DNA from: Bacillota bacterium
Lineage (GTDB): Bacteria; Bacillota; Clostridia; Acetivibrionales; DTU013
DNA length: 64,000 bases
NCBI GenBank assembly: GCA_023411575.1
Contig: JAEYOP010000002.1
Coordinates: 1-64,000 of the forward strand
Direction of reading: 5' to 3'
Positions 1 to 8,391 of the stretch are shown one piece after another. Numbering within the stretch: the first letter of the stretch is position 1; each line of letters starts with the position of its first letter. A model generated the notes under the pieces. That model saw nothing but the letters and a program-made list of their open reading frames with translations. It searched no databases and was not told where the DNA came from. Position numbers and translations under genes: made by a program.

Positions 1-178
1 TCTAAAGCCATTATATAATATAACGACGTTGGTCAAAACCAATTTGTTTCAGAAAATCCAAAAGGAGTACATAAGAAATATTGCCAATCTGTTTGTTCAT
101 AATAAAAGGGAGGTATGTTAAAATAATTATACCGATTATACCGGCGGTTGGGCGCAGGGATGGAAAGGGCTTCGGAAG

Positions 179-1558
179 ATGCAGGAATTGGGGAAAAGAA
201 TACATCCGCCCGTTAAGGCGTTGAATATTTTGAAAGTGCTGCGGGAAAACGGCTACGAAGGGTATGTGGTCGGCGGCTGCGTGCGGGATTCCGTGCTGGG
301 CAGGGAGCCGAAGGATTGGGATATCACGACGAACGCGCCGCCTTCCGCGGTCCGGGAGCTTTTCCCGAAAACCGTGGACACGGGGCTGAAGCATGGAACC
401 GTTACTGTTATGGAGGACGGCGAACCCTTTGAAGTGACGACCTTTCGCATAGACGGCGGCTATTCGGACGGAAGGCGCCCCGACCGGGTGGAATTTACCC
501 GCAGCCTGGAAGAGGACCTGCGCCGCAGGGATTTTACCATGAATGCCATGGCGTGGAATGAAGAGAGGGGAATCGTCGATCCCTTCGGGGGCATGGAGGA
601 CATCGCCTCCGGGATCATCCGGGCCGTCGGGGAACCGGAAGAACGATTCGGAGAGGATTCGCTGCGGATCCTCCGGGCGGTTCGGTTTGCGGCCCGGCTT
701 GATTTTGCGGTCGAAGACGCGACATTGAAAGCGGCGGCGGCAAAAAGCAGCCTCATCTCCAATGTGAGCGGCGAGAGGATACGGGAGGAGCTGACCGGCA
801 TCCTGACCTCCGGGCACCCGGGGAAGCTTGCGCTCCTGCGGGACATGGGCGTCCTGGGGCGGATTCTTCCGGAAGTGGAGGCCTGCTTCCACACGGCGCA
901 GAACAATCCGCACCACGCCTATAACGTGGGAGAGCACAGTCTGCGGGCCGTCGGGGCCTGCGTGAACGATAAATGCCTGCGGTGGGCGATGCTGCTTCAC
1001 GATGCGGGGAAGGCGGTAACGCGAACAACGGACGAAAAAGGGATCGATCATTTTTACGGGCATCCGGCAAAGAGCGTTGAACTGGCGAAGGGCATCCTGG
1101 ACAGGCTGCGGTTTGACAACCGGAGCGCCGACCGGATTCTTCGGCTGATAAGCCATCACGACCGGGACATCGCCCTTTCGCCAAAGGCGGTGGCAAAAGC
1201 CGTAAATGCGGTAGGCGAGGATATCTTCACAGACCTGCTGAATGTAAAAAGAGCGGATGTATCCGCCCAGAATCCGAAGGATGTGGAAAAGGGCCTGCTG
1301 TATGTGGACAGGATCGAAGCCGTTTACAACAGGCTGAAGGAGGAAAATGCCTGCCTGGGGCGGAAGGATCTCGCCATCAACGGGGACGATCTGATCGGGA
1401 TGGGCTTTGAGCAGGGACGGGGAGTCGGGCGCACCCTGGGGCTTCTTTTTGAAAAGGTGCTGGAAAATCCGGCGCTGAATAAAAAGGAATGCTTGACGGA
1501 ACTGGCCGAAGAGCTTTTACTGAAGCAAAGGGGAAATAGGCCGCCTTCCGGGAAATAG
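179..1558 (+). CDS. cca: CCA tRNA nucleotidyltransferase with HD domain
   Basis: Adds or repairs the 3'-terminal CCA of tRNAs in the cytoplasm. The 459-residue protein has the class II nucleotidyltransferase signature near the N-terminus: GG at residues 32-33, RD at 36-37 and the metal-binding DWD at 46-48. The RNA-binding segment with RFGEDSLRILRA follows, and a C-terminal HD phosphohydrolase domain carries HD at residues 274-275. Length and domain order fit bacterial CCA-adding enzymes with an HD domain. The ATG is preceded by GGAAAGGG and GGAAG. It stands alone, with about 370 bp before the next gene. The family assignment is firm. Whether it adds full CCA or only A cannot be decided by eye. 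Confidence 0.96.
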   Translation: MQELGKRIHPPVKALNILKVLRENGYEGYVVGGCVRDSVLGREPKDWDITTNAPPSAVRELFPKTVDTGLKHGTVTVMEDGEPFEVTTFRIDGGYSDGRRPDRVEFTRSLEEDLRRRDFTMNAMAWNEERGIVDPFGGMEDIASGIIRAVGEPEERFGEDSLRILRAVRFAARLDFAVEDATLKAAAAKSSLISNVSGERIREELTGILTSGHPGKLALLRDMGVLGRILPEVEACFHTAQNNPHHAYNVGEHSLRAVGACVNDKCLRWAMLLHDAGKAVTRTTDEKGIDHFYGHPAKSVELAKGILDRLRFDNRSADRILRLISHHDRDIALSPKAVAKAVNAVGEDIFTDLLNVKRADVSAQNPKDVEKGLLYVDRIEAVYNRLKEENACLGRKDLAINGDDLIGMGFEQGRGVGRTLGLLFEKVLENPALNKKECLTELAEELLLKQRGNRPPSGK

Positions 1559-1928
1559 GGAGCAGGCCTGCCGCAGTACCCGGAAGCGGGCCGGGTACGG
1601 CAACCTCCATGCATAATCCGGTACTGGCTGCAAATAATAATAGTGCGCCCGCAGCAGAGAACCAACTTGCCGCAAGGACTGGACACAACTTGAGGCAGGC
1701 CGGCCTTGGCTCCTCTCTGCGGGCTATTTTATCCGCGCGGCATAATGTCGTCCGGGGTTATTACCTGGAATTATGACCTGTTGACAATTATTTCTTTGAT
1801 GATACAATAATAGATAGCTGGCGACGGTGCTGCGAATTGCCGCAACCCATCCAAACCCATTTGCGGCCGTTTGCAGCCGTCCGCAGCCTATTTTATCCGG
1901 TAAAACCTAGGAAAGGGATGGTAAAGCT
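1559..1928. other. Intergenic region with long hairpin
   Basis: This 370-bp gap holds no gene I can support. An inverted repeat pairs 1647-1653 (GCCCGCA) with 1718-1724 (TGCGGGC) and 1657-1660 (GAGA) with 1714-1717 (TCTC). It encloses about 55 nt of G+C-rich sequence with smaller self-complementary stretches such as CTTGCCGCAAG. TATTTTAT follows, so it may end cca transcription, or it may be a small structured RNA. The fabI promoter lies at its right side. Confidence 0.4.
1781..1808 (+). promoter_or_regulatory. Sigma-A promoter of fabI
   Basis: TTGACA at 1781-1786 and TACAAT at 1803-1808 with a 16-bp spacer make a near-consensus vegetative promoter. The predicted start of transcription leaves a leader of roughly 110 nt before fabI. 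I see no recognised riboswitch or FapR-type operator in that leader. Confidence 0.75.
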
Positions 1929-2699
1929 ATGGGAGAATTACTCAAAGGCAAAAATATAATTATCATGGGGGTCCGAAACAAATGGAGCATCGCCTGGGGC
2001 ATCGCGGCTGCGGCCCACGGGGAGGGCGCTTCGCTTGTGTTTACATACCAGGGGGAAAGAGAGAAGGCGCCGGTTGAGGAGCTTGCGGCAGAGCTCGGCG
2101 GGGTTGCCGCCTATCAGTTGGACGTAACTTCGGACAGCGATATCGATGCCTTTTTCGGCGAAGTGAAAAAGAACTATGGCGTGGTGCACGGTCTTGTCCA
2201 TGCTATAGCCTTCGCAAAACGGGAGGATCTGCAGGACAGCTTTGTCACCACCTCCAGGGACGGGTTTGCGCTGGCGCTGGATATCAGCGCGTATTCGCTG
2301 GTGGCCGTCGGCAGAAGGGCGAAGGAGCTCATGACCGAAGGCGGCAGCATTGTGACGCTGACCTACATGGGCTCGGAGAAGGCGTTTACGGGCTACAACG
2401 TAATGGGCGTCGCCAAAGCGGCCCTTGAGGCAAGCGTCATGTATATGGCCAATGATATGGGGCCGGACGGCATCCGGGTGAACGCCATATCCGCCGGAGC
2501 GGTCAAGACCTTGTCCGCAAAGGGCGTAAAGGATTTCGGAAGCATGCTCGAGCTGGCGCGTGAGAAATCGCCGCTGCGGAAAAATGTGGAGCTGTCCGAA
2601 CTGGGCGATACCGCCGTATTCCTTTTGAGCAGCATGTCCAAGGGGATTACCGGCGAGGTAATCCATGTGGACAGCGGAATGCATATTGTCGGGACCTGA
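1929..2699 (+). CDS. fabI: Enoyl-[acyl-carrier-protein] reductase (NADH), FabI type
   Basis: Catalyses the last step of each fatty-acid elongation cycle, reducing trans-2-enoyl-ACP with NAD(P)H. The 256-residue SDR has the FabI-type N-terminus, with GVRNKWSIAWGIA in place of the usual SDR glycine motif. The catalytic pair is Tyr156 and Lys163 in GYNVMGVAK, with a second Tyr seven residues earlier counted as part of the FabI active site region. The C-terminus ends in GEVIHVDSGMHIVG as in FabI proteins. The start follows GGAAAGGGATGG. The next gene, an acyl-activating enzyme, begins 64 bp downstream on the same strand, so both probably share a transcript. Confidence 0.95.
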   Translation: MGELLKGKNIIIMGVRNKWSIAWGIAAAAHGEGASLVFTYQGEREKAPVEELAAELGGVAAYQLDVTSDSDIDAFFGEVKKNYGVVHGLVHAIAFAKREDLQDSFVTTSRDGFALALDISAYSLVAVGRRAKELMTEGGSIVTLTYMGSEKAFTGYNVMGVAKAALEASVMYMANDMGPDGIRVNAISAGAVKTLSAKGVKDFGSMLELAREKSPLRKNVELSELGDTAVFLLSSMSKGITGEVIHVDSGMHIVGT

Positions 2700-2763
2700 C
2701 CGGATTTCACGGGCATTCCCTCCGGGCCGGGAAAATATGAAATAGACAGGGGCTGATCAACCA

Positions 2764-4410
2764 ATGGCCGAATTCAAAATTTCCTATTATGAAGTGACCA
2801 AAATCGACAGCATCAAAGAGCTGCTCGATATTGCCGTGAAAGAGGCGGGCGAAAAAATCGCGTTCAAGTACAAAAGGGAGGACGGCACGATTGCCGAAGT
2901 CTCCTATTCCGACTTTGTGCAGCAGGTGGTCCGGCTGGGTTCGGCCCTGACGGAAGCCGGCTATTCGGACAAACACATCGCCTGCATCGGCGCCAACAGC
3001 TACAAATGGGTTCTGACCTATTTGACCGCCCTCCGAAGCGCCGGCGTATTTGTCCCTGTCGATAAGGACCTGCCTCCGAACGATATATTCCATATATTGA
3101 ATGAAAGTGAAGCCAGTATTGTATTTTATACCAAGATGCACGAGGAGCTTTTTATGAACAACACCGAAAAGCTCCCGAATGTCAAGCTTTACATCGGGTT
3201 TGACCGTACGGAGGACAGCGGGATTTTCCTCTCCTTCGACAAGTTCCTGGAACATGGGGAGCACTGTGACAGCGCGGCATATCTGTCCCAGCAAAGGGAT
3301 CCCAATGCGATGAAGCTGCTGGTGTATACCTCCGGGACCACGGGCGTTGCAAAGGGGGTCATGCTGTCGGAGCACAACCTGGTATCCAGCGTTTACTACG
3401 GCTTGCAGGTTTCAACCGTTTACGACTCGTGCCTCTCCGTGCTGCCGTACCATCATACATACGAATCGGTCAGCGGTCTTCTGGTATCGCTCCACCATCA
3501 TTCGACCATTTGCATCAATGACAGCCTCAATGCGGTCCTGAAAAACCTCCAGCTCTACAAGCCGTCCTATATCTATCTTGTACCCGCCTTCGCGGAGCTT
3601 TTTTACGCCAGGATCGTCAAGAATATCAAGGACTCGGGCAAGGAAGGGATTTTTGGCAAAATGATCGGCGTCAGCAACGCCCTGCGAAAAGTCGGGATCG
3701 ATCTGCGAAAGGTCTTTTTCAAATCCGTGCACGAAGCCTTCGGCGGAAGACTGAAGAAAATCGTCTGCGGCGGCGCGCCGATCCGGCCCGAGGTCGGCCA
3801 GTTCTTCGGCGATATCGGGATCAACCTGATCAACGGCTACGGGATCACGGAATGTTCCCCGCTGGTCTGCGCGAACCAGGACAAATTTAATGATTACAAT
3901 ACGGCGGGCGTGAAGCTCCGCTGCCTGGAATGGCGCATCGATAGCCCCAACGAGGAGGGCATCGGCGAGATTTGCGTAAAGGGCGACGTCGTTATGCTCG
4001 GGTATTACAAGCAGCCGGAGAAAACGGCGGAGGTGCTAAAGGACGGCTGGTTCTACACCGGAGATTACGGATATATCACGAAGTACGACCAGCTGGTGAT
4101 AACCGGAAGAAAGAAGAACATCATCGTTCTGGACAATGGCAAAAACATTTATCCGGAAGAGATCGAGGGATACATACAGGGAATTGATTACGTGACCGAG
4201 GTGGTCGTGCGGGGCCTTATCGACGAAAAAGGCCATGAAAGCTCCCTGATGGCGGAGCTGTTCCTGAGCGAGGCGAAGACCCCGGAAGAGGTGCTGCGGG
4301 ACATCCGGAAGGTGTCGCGGGAGCTTCCGACCTACAAACACGTTACAAAGGCCGTTATCCGCGATACGGAATTTGACAAGACGACTTCAAGAAAGATCAA
4401 GCGGCCATAA
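2764..4410 (+). CDS. AMP-forming acyl-CoA (or acyl-ACP) synthetase
   Basis: Activates a carboxylic acid, probably a fatty acid, as acyl-AMP and transfers it to CoA or a carrier protein. The 548 residues carry the ANL-superfamily P-loop YTSGTTGVAKGVM near residue 188, the A5-like NGYGITECSP, the YTGDYGYI motif, the hinge ITGRKKNIIVLDNGKNIYPEE and a C-terminal lysine region TSRKIKR. It follows fabI closely and is 1.1 kb from the serine-palmitoyltransferase-like gene, so a role in supplying acyl donors for lipid synthesis is plausible. Substrate chain length and acceptor cannot be read from sequence. A strong hairpin terminator follows. Confidence 0.88.
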   Translation: MAEFKISYYEVTKIDSIKELLDIAVKEAGEKIAFKYKREDGTIAEVSYSDFVQQVVRLGSALTEAGYSDKHIACIGANSYKWVLTYLTALRSAGVFVPVDKDLPPNDIFHILNESEASIVFYTKMHEELFMNNTEKLPNVKLYIGFDRTEDSGIFLSFDKFLEHGEHCDSAAYLSQQRDPNAMKLLVYTSGTTGVAKGVMLSEHNLVSSVYYGLQVSTVYDSCLSVLPYHHTYESVSGLLVSLHHHSTICINDSLNAVLKNLQLYKPSYIYLVPAFAELFYARIVKNIKDSGKEGIFGKMIGVSNALRKVGIDLRKVFFKSVHEAFGGRLKKIVCGGAPIRPEVGQFFGDIGINLINGYGITECSPLVCANQDKFNDYNTAGVKLRCLEWRIDSPNEEGIGEICVKGDVVMLGYYKQPEKTAEVLKDGWFYTGDYGYITKYDQLVITGRKKNIIVLDNGKNIYPEEIEGYIQGIDYVTEVVVRGLIDEKGHESSLMAELFLSEAKTPEEVLRDIRKVSRELPTYKHVTKAVIRDTEFDKTTSRKIKRP

Positions 4411-4438
4411 ACAAGTAACATAAATACGTGGGATAGAG

Positions 4439-4468
4439 GGACGGGTTCCTGACGGGATCTGTCCTTTT
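4439..4468 (+). terminator. Rho-independent terminator after acyl synthetase
   Basis: Arms 4439-4449 (GGACGGGTTCC) and 4454-4464 (GGGATCTGTCC) pair through all 11 positions with three G-T wobbles around a 4-nt loop. TTTT follows directly and another T run sits at 4475-4479. This ends the fabI-acyl synthetase unit. Confidence 0.75.
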
Positions 4469-4480
4469 GCTCTGTTTTTA

Positions 4481-4489
4481 TGATACAAT
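4481..4489 (+). promoter_or_regulatory. Extended -10 promoter for the ThyA-like gene
   Basis: TGATACAAT (TACAAT at 4484-4489 with TG upstream) lies 38 bp before the start codon and directly after the terminator. No convincing -35 box is present, so it would rely on the extended -10. Confidence 0.5.
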
Positions 4490-4526
4490 ATCCTTGCTTG
4501 GAGTATTTTGCTGAAAGGATGAGCAT

Positions 4527-5279
4527 ATGGAAGAATTATTTGTGCGCGGGAAAACCCTGGCCGAGGCGTACCACCGCTCCATCGAGGAATTGTACAGGCA
4601 CGGCGAGATCTGCGAGTGCCCGGATTACAACCAGAAGCAGAAGGAATGCAGCATGACGATCTTTGTTGAGGAGCCTTTTGCCGAGCCGATGATCAGCAAG
4701 CTCTTCATCGGAGGGCACGCCGATCTGGAGCAATACCGCCAGGAAATGCTGGACGGGATACTGGATTTCCGGATAGGCCACGGCTGGGACTATACCTACC
4801 ATGACAGGATCGCTCAGCAGCTGCCGTTTCTCTACGAGGAACTGAAGAGGAATCCGGACAGCAGGAGGGCGGTCATCGACGTGCGCGACTGGCGCAAGGA
4901 TACGAGCCACGGCAACACCAGCCCGGCCTGCCTGCAGCATATCCAGTTCTTCATCCGGAACGGCAAAATGCACATGAAGGTGCTGATGAGGAGCAATGAC
5001 GCCCCCGAGGCCACATTCATGAACATGTTCGCGTTTATCATGCTGCTGCGGAGGGTGGCGGAAACCCTCGGGGTCGAAACCGGGACCTATACCCACAGGG
5101 CGAATTCCTTCCACTGCTACGAGAAGGATTTCAAGCTGATGGAAGGCTATATGAGGGGCATTGAAAAGGGTGAGAATATTACCTATGAGTATGAAGATTT
5201 TTATAAGGAACTGATGGAGGAAGCCCGGCCTGAAATTGAGGCGAAGGTGAACCAGTTGAAGGAGCATACGTTTGAATAG
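4527..5279 (+). CDS. Thymidylate synthase-family protein
   Basis: Probable nucleotide C5-methylating enzyme of the thymidylate synthase/dCMP hydroxymethylase superfamily. In its 250 residues I see the phosphate-binding RRAVIDVRDW, a catalytic-Cys region SPACLQHIQFFI with Cys135, the RSND segment followed by ATFMNMFAFI, and YTHRANSFHCYEKD, which replaces the usual nucleotide-binding D-H-Y segment. The bacterial ThyA signature has Pro directly before Cys; here Ala intervenes (PAC). This is closer to divergent or archaeal-type members. It sits between lipid genes with its own promoter. It could be the cell's dTMP synthase or a modified-base enzyme; family confidence is high, substrate confidence low. 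Confidence 0.8.
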   Translation: MEELFVRGKTLAEAYHRSIEELYRHGEICECPDYNQKQKECSMTIFVEEPFAEPMISKLFIGGHADLEQYRQEMLDGILDFRIGHGWDYTYHDRIAQQLPFLYEELKRNPDSRRAVIDVRDWRKDTSHGNTSPACLQHIQFFIRNGKMHMKVLMRSNDAPEATFMNMFAFIMLLRRVAETLGVETGTYTHRANSFHCYEKDFKLMEGYMRGIEKGENITYEYEDFYKELMEEARPEIEAKVNQLKEHTFE

Positions 5280-5352
5280 CCGGACGGGAGAGCGGCTTCG
5301 TTGTCCCGGCGGAAATGAGGAAATAACACAATAAGGAATCCGTAATAAAAAA

Positions 5353-5381
5353 GGGCTGCAATAGAATTTGCAGTCCTCTTT
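5353..5381. terminator. Hairpin terminator between convergent genes
   Basis: GGGCTGCAA (5353-5361) pairs with TTGCAGTCC (5368-5376) and is followed on the plus strand by TCTTT. An A run at 5347-5352 gives a T run on the minus strand, so it can serve both the ThyA-like gene and the convergent SPT-like gene. Confidence 0.7.
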
Positions 5382-5508
5382 GTATGGCGTGCGGCACACG
5401 CGCGTTTTCGACGATATTTGAACTCCGTGGCGATATCCGGACCTCGTGCGGTCAACCGTTGCGAGATAGGATACCGGTCCTCTGCCCTGTCCGGCCGATC
5501 CGGGGTTC

Positions 5509-6711
5509 TTACAGTTCGGCGCCCTCGCTTCTTAATTTCCGGAATACCCGGTCGAATGCGGCCAGGGTATAATCCAGCTGCTCCTTCGTATGGGTAGCGG
5601 TGTAGCTGGTCCGGATCCTGCACTGGCCGGGCTTGACGGCGGGAGATACGACCGGATTGACGTAGACGCCTTCTTCCCGGAGAAACTTGGTGATGACGAG
5701 GGTGTTCTCATTGGTATAGGTCATGACCGGAACGATCGGGGTAATGTCGCTGTTGGATTCGTAGATCGGCAGTCCCAGCTTCTTGAAGCCGCTCCGCATA
5801 TAGGAGGAGATCTCCCGGAGCTTCATGATCCTTTCCGGTTCGGCTTTTATGATTTCCAGCGCGGCGATGGCGGAGGCGACATTGGCCGGCGGTATGGACG
5901 CCGAGAAAATAAAGGGCCGCGAGTTGTGCTTGATATAATCAATTACGTCCTGCTTGGCGGCGACAAATCCCCCCAGGCTGGCCAAAGACTTGCTGAAGGT
6001 GCTCATGATGATGTCCACTTCATCCTCCAGGTTGAAATGCTCTGCAACCCCCTTGCCGTGATCTCCGAGCACGCCGAAGGAGTGAGCGTCGTCCACCATG
6101 ACCCTGGCTCCGTATTTGCGCGCTAGCTTCACGATGGAGGGCAGGTCGGCAATATCCCCTTCCATGCTGAATACGCCGTCGACAACGATCAGCTTTCCGT
6201 GGGTGTCGTCGATTTTACCGAGGAGTCTTTCCAGGTCTTCCATGTTATTGTGTTCAAATTTAAGCGTCTTGGCAAAGCTGAGCCTGCAGGCATCCACAAT
6301 ACTTGCATGGTTTTCGCTGTCGCAGAGGATATAATCGTTCCGGCCGGCGACGGCGGTGATGATGCCCAGGTTGGTCTGGAAACCGGTGCTGAAGGTCAGC
6401 GCGGCATCCTTGCGGACAAATTCGGCGAGTTTTCTTTCCAGTTCAAGATGGAGCGTGAGGGTTCCATTGAGAAACCTGGAGCCGGAACAACCGGAACCGA
6501 ACTTTTCCACGGCTTCTATTGCTGCTTTTTTGACTCGCGGATCTGAAGTGAGTCCCAGGTAATTGTTGGAGCCGACCATGACGGTTTTGATTCCCTCGAT
6601 GACTACTTCCGTATCCTGCCCGGTCTCAAGGGCGTGGAAATAAGGGTACAATCCGGCTGCCAAAACCTCCTTGTAATCCGTGTAGCTGAAGCATTTTTCG
6701 AAAATGTCCAT
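5509..6711 (-). CDS. Serine palmitoyltransferase-like alpha-oxoamine synthase
   Basis: PLP enzyme that condenses an amino acid with an acyl-thioester. The 400-residue protein has the whole fold-type I architecture of the family: SNNYLGLT at 48-55, GSGCSGSRFLNGT near 72-84, His135 in the cofactor-stacking region, the PLP-ring aspartate in VMVDDAHSFG (about 205-213) and the PLP lysine Lys241 in STFSKSLASLGGF. The last motif and FIFSASIPPANVAS resemble bacterial serine palmitoyltransferases of the Bacteroides type. They do not resemble KBL, whose lysine motif is typically GTLGKALGG, or BioF. No biotin or threonine-degradation genes are adjacent. An acyl-activating enzyme lies 1.1 kb away. The best reading is 3-ketosphinganine synthesis or a related long-chain amino-ketone; the family is certain, the substrate is inferred. 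Confidence 0.82.
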   Translation of the reverse strand: MDIFEKCFSYTDYKEVLAAGLYPYFHALETGQDTEVVIEGIKTVMVGSNNYLGLTSDPRVKKAAIEAVEKFGSGCSGSRFLNGTLTLHLELERKLAEFVRKDAALTFSTGFQTNLGIITAVAGRNDYILCDSENHASIVDACRLSFAKTLKFEHNNMEDLERLLGKIDDTHGKLIVVDGVFSMEGDIADLPSIVKLARKYGARVMVDDAHSFGVLGDHGKGVAEHFNLEDEVDIIMSTFSKSLASLGGFVAAKQDVIDYIKHNSRPFIFSASIPPANVASAIAALEIIKAEPERIMKLREISSYMRSGFKKLGLPIYESNSDITPIVPVMTYTNENTLVITKFLREEGVYVNPVVSPAVKPGQCRIRTSYTATHTKEQLDYTLAAFDRVFRKLRSEGAEL

Positions 6712-6944
6712 CTTTCAGTACTCTCTCCTTCTTCGTTATGAATAAAGATGATACGAACTTCAAACTGCATCCTATTCTATCACACAAACTGGAATAAGTA
6801 TATACAACCCGACGATATGCCGGGCGCGCCGGGAAATGATACCCAGCCGCGAACGGGCGGAGGTATGCCCCCGGCGGGACCCCCTGTACGGAACGGGAAA
6901 ATGTGATATGATGGAGATAGGTATTTCTAAAAGCAGGGGGAAAT

Positions 6945-7340
6945 ATGTCCGACAGTCTTTTAAAAATGAGCATAGCGGAGACCTCCTATGCCGTCTGCCG
7001 GCTGGCACCGGACCAGGCCATACCGGACTGGGCCCTGTCGGGGGATTTCGTGTCGGTGACAAAAACGCCGGAGGAATTGTCCGTGGTGTGTCCCGAACAG
7101 GCTGTTCCCCACGGCATAAAGTCCGAACGGGGCTGGCGCGCGTTGAAGGTCGAGGGGCCGCTGGACTTTTCCCTGACCGGCATCCTGGCATCCATAAGCG
7201 CCATACTGGCGCAAAGCGGCATCAGCATCTTTGCCGTATCCACCTATGACACGGACTACATCCTTGTCCGGGAGCAGGACCTGGAGCCGGCCGTGGAGGC
7301 GCTGAGCCAGGGGCCTTATGAAATCCTGGGGCGCGAATAA
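6945..7340 (+). CDS. ACT-domain protein, probable amino-acid sensor
   Basis: Small cytoplasmic protein of 131 residues. The second half, from about residue 60, reads like an ACT domain: GWRALKVEGPLDFSLTGILASISAILAQSGISIFAVSTYDTDYILV, where the loop after the first strand and the helix SISAILAQSGIS are typical. The first half looks like a second, degenerate ACT unit, as in stand-alone double-ACT proteins of the CASTOR-like group that bind amino acids. It is preceded by AGGGGGAAAT and a TATGAT box at 6907-6912. It stands alone before the sugar-sensing cluster and no partner enzyme is fused. A regulatory ligand-binding role is inferred. Confidence 0.72.
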   Translation: MSDSLLKMSIAETSYAVCRLAPDQAIPDWALSGDFVSVTKTPEELSVVCPEQAVPHGIKSERGWRALKVEGPLDFSLTGILASISAILAQSGISIFAVSTYDTDYILVREQDLEPAVEALSQGPYEILGRE

Positions 7341-7382
7341 ATTCGGGAAAGTCCGCCGACGACTTCGGGAAAGGGGCGCGAT

Positions 7383-8390
7383 GTGAAAAAGAAGCATTAT
7401 ATTGCCATGATAACGCCGGTTATCCTACTCCTTTTGCTGGTCACCCTTTATATTTACTACAACATCAATAACGCCCTGGCCTCCATCGACAACAGCGCCG
7501 GACGGATCATCCCCGGGAAAGAGCCGGAATACCATTTTGCCATGATTTGCGAAAATGTGGAGGACTCCACCTGGCAATCCGTCAAAAAAGGGGTTGAGCG
7601 CGCTTCGGAGGACTTCAACGTGGCGGTGGAGATCAACTGGCCCGCCAACTCCGGCAGCGGGGAACAGACGAAGCACATGGACATGGCGATCGCCTCGAAG
7701 GTGGACGGGATCCTGACCTACGTCTGGGACGAGGAGCAGGCCGGAAAAATGATCGATACCGCCGTCGAGCAGAACATACCGGTGGTGACGATCGGCATCG
7801 ATGCGAAAAACAGCAAGCGGGAAGCCTTTGTCGGAATGAATTCCTACAGCTACGGCCAGCAGTTGGCCAAGATGCTGCTGGGGGCCGCCGGCGACAAGGG
7901 GGATGCGGTGGTGCTGGTCAGCAACAGCCAGGTCGGCGGGACGGTGGTGCAGAACCTCATCATATCCGGGCTCAAGGATGCGCTGAAAAACTATCCGAAT
8001 CTACAGGTTACCACCATCGAATACAATCAGTCCGATGTCCTCGGAATCGAGGATACCATCAAGGATATCCTGACGAACCGGCCGGGGCTGGATGCCATCG
8101 TATGCACCAGCGCAAGGGACACGGCCCTGGTCGCGCAGCGGCTGATCGACCTGAACAAGGTCGGCTACAGCATTATCGGCTACGGAGATACGCCGGAAAT
8201 CCTCCGCTACATCGACAACGGAGTGGTGTACGGCACGGTCATGGCAAGCCATGAGGAAATGGGCTACAACGCCGTAAAGGCCCTGTACGACATTAAGACC
8301 ACCGGGAGGGCTTCCGCCTACTTTACCGTCAATACGAGCCTTATTACGAAAACGAACGTTTCCGAATATTTGAAGCAGGGAGAAGAGTAG
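7383..8390 (+). CDS. Membrane-anchored sugar-binding protein (XylFII/RbsB-like sensor subunit)
   Basis: Type I periplasmic-binding-protein fold of 335 residues, anchored by one N-terminal membrane helix (about residues 8-27) with no lipobox cysteine. The binding domain contains repeated Rossmann-like elements such as DGILTYVWDEEQAGKMIDTAVEQNIPVVTIGID and the hinge-side YSIIGYGDTPEIL. It starts with GTG after AAAGGGG and is followed after one base by a YesM/LytS-type kinase and then a YesN regulator. This order matches the clostridial XylFII-LytS-YesN three-component sugar sensor. I therefore infer that it presents a bound sugar to the kinase and does not feed a transporter. The ligand is unknown. 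Confidence 0.8.
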   Translation: MKKKHYIAMITPVILLLLLVTLYIYYNINNALASIDNSAGRIIPGKEPEYHFAMICENVEDSTWQSVKKGVERASEDFNVAVEINWPANSGSGEQTKHMDMAIASKVDGILTYVWDEEQAGKMIDTAVEQNIPVVTIGIDAKNSKREAFVGMNSYSYGQQLAKMLLGAAGDKGDAVVLVSNSQVGGTVVQNLIISGLKDALKNYPNLQVTTIEYNQSDVLGIEDTIKDILTNRPGLDAIVCTSARDTALVAQRLIDLNKVGYSIIGYGDTPEILRYIDNGVVYGTVMASHEEMGYNAVKALYDIKTTGRASAYFTVNTSLITKTNVSEYLKQGEE

Positions 8391-8391
8391 C

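Noticed and set aside
5390..5508. Possible tRNA-like sequence with TTCGA and GGATACC stretches
   Set aside because: I could not draw a cloverleaf: no acceptor pairing and no correctly spaced T-arm.
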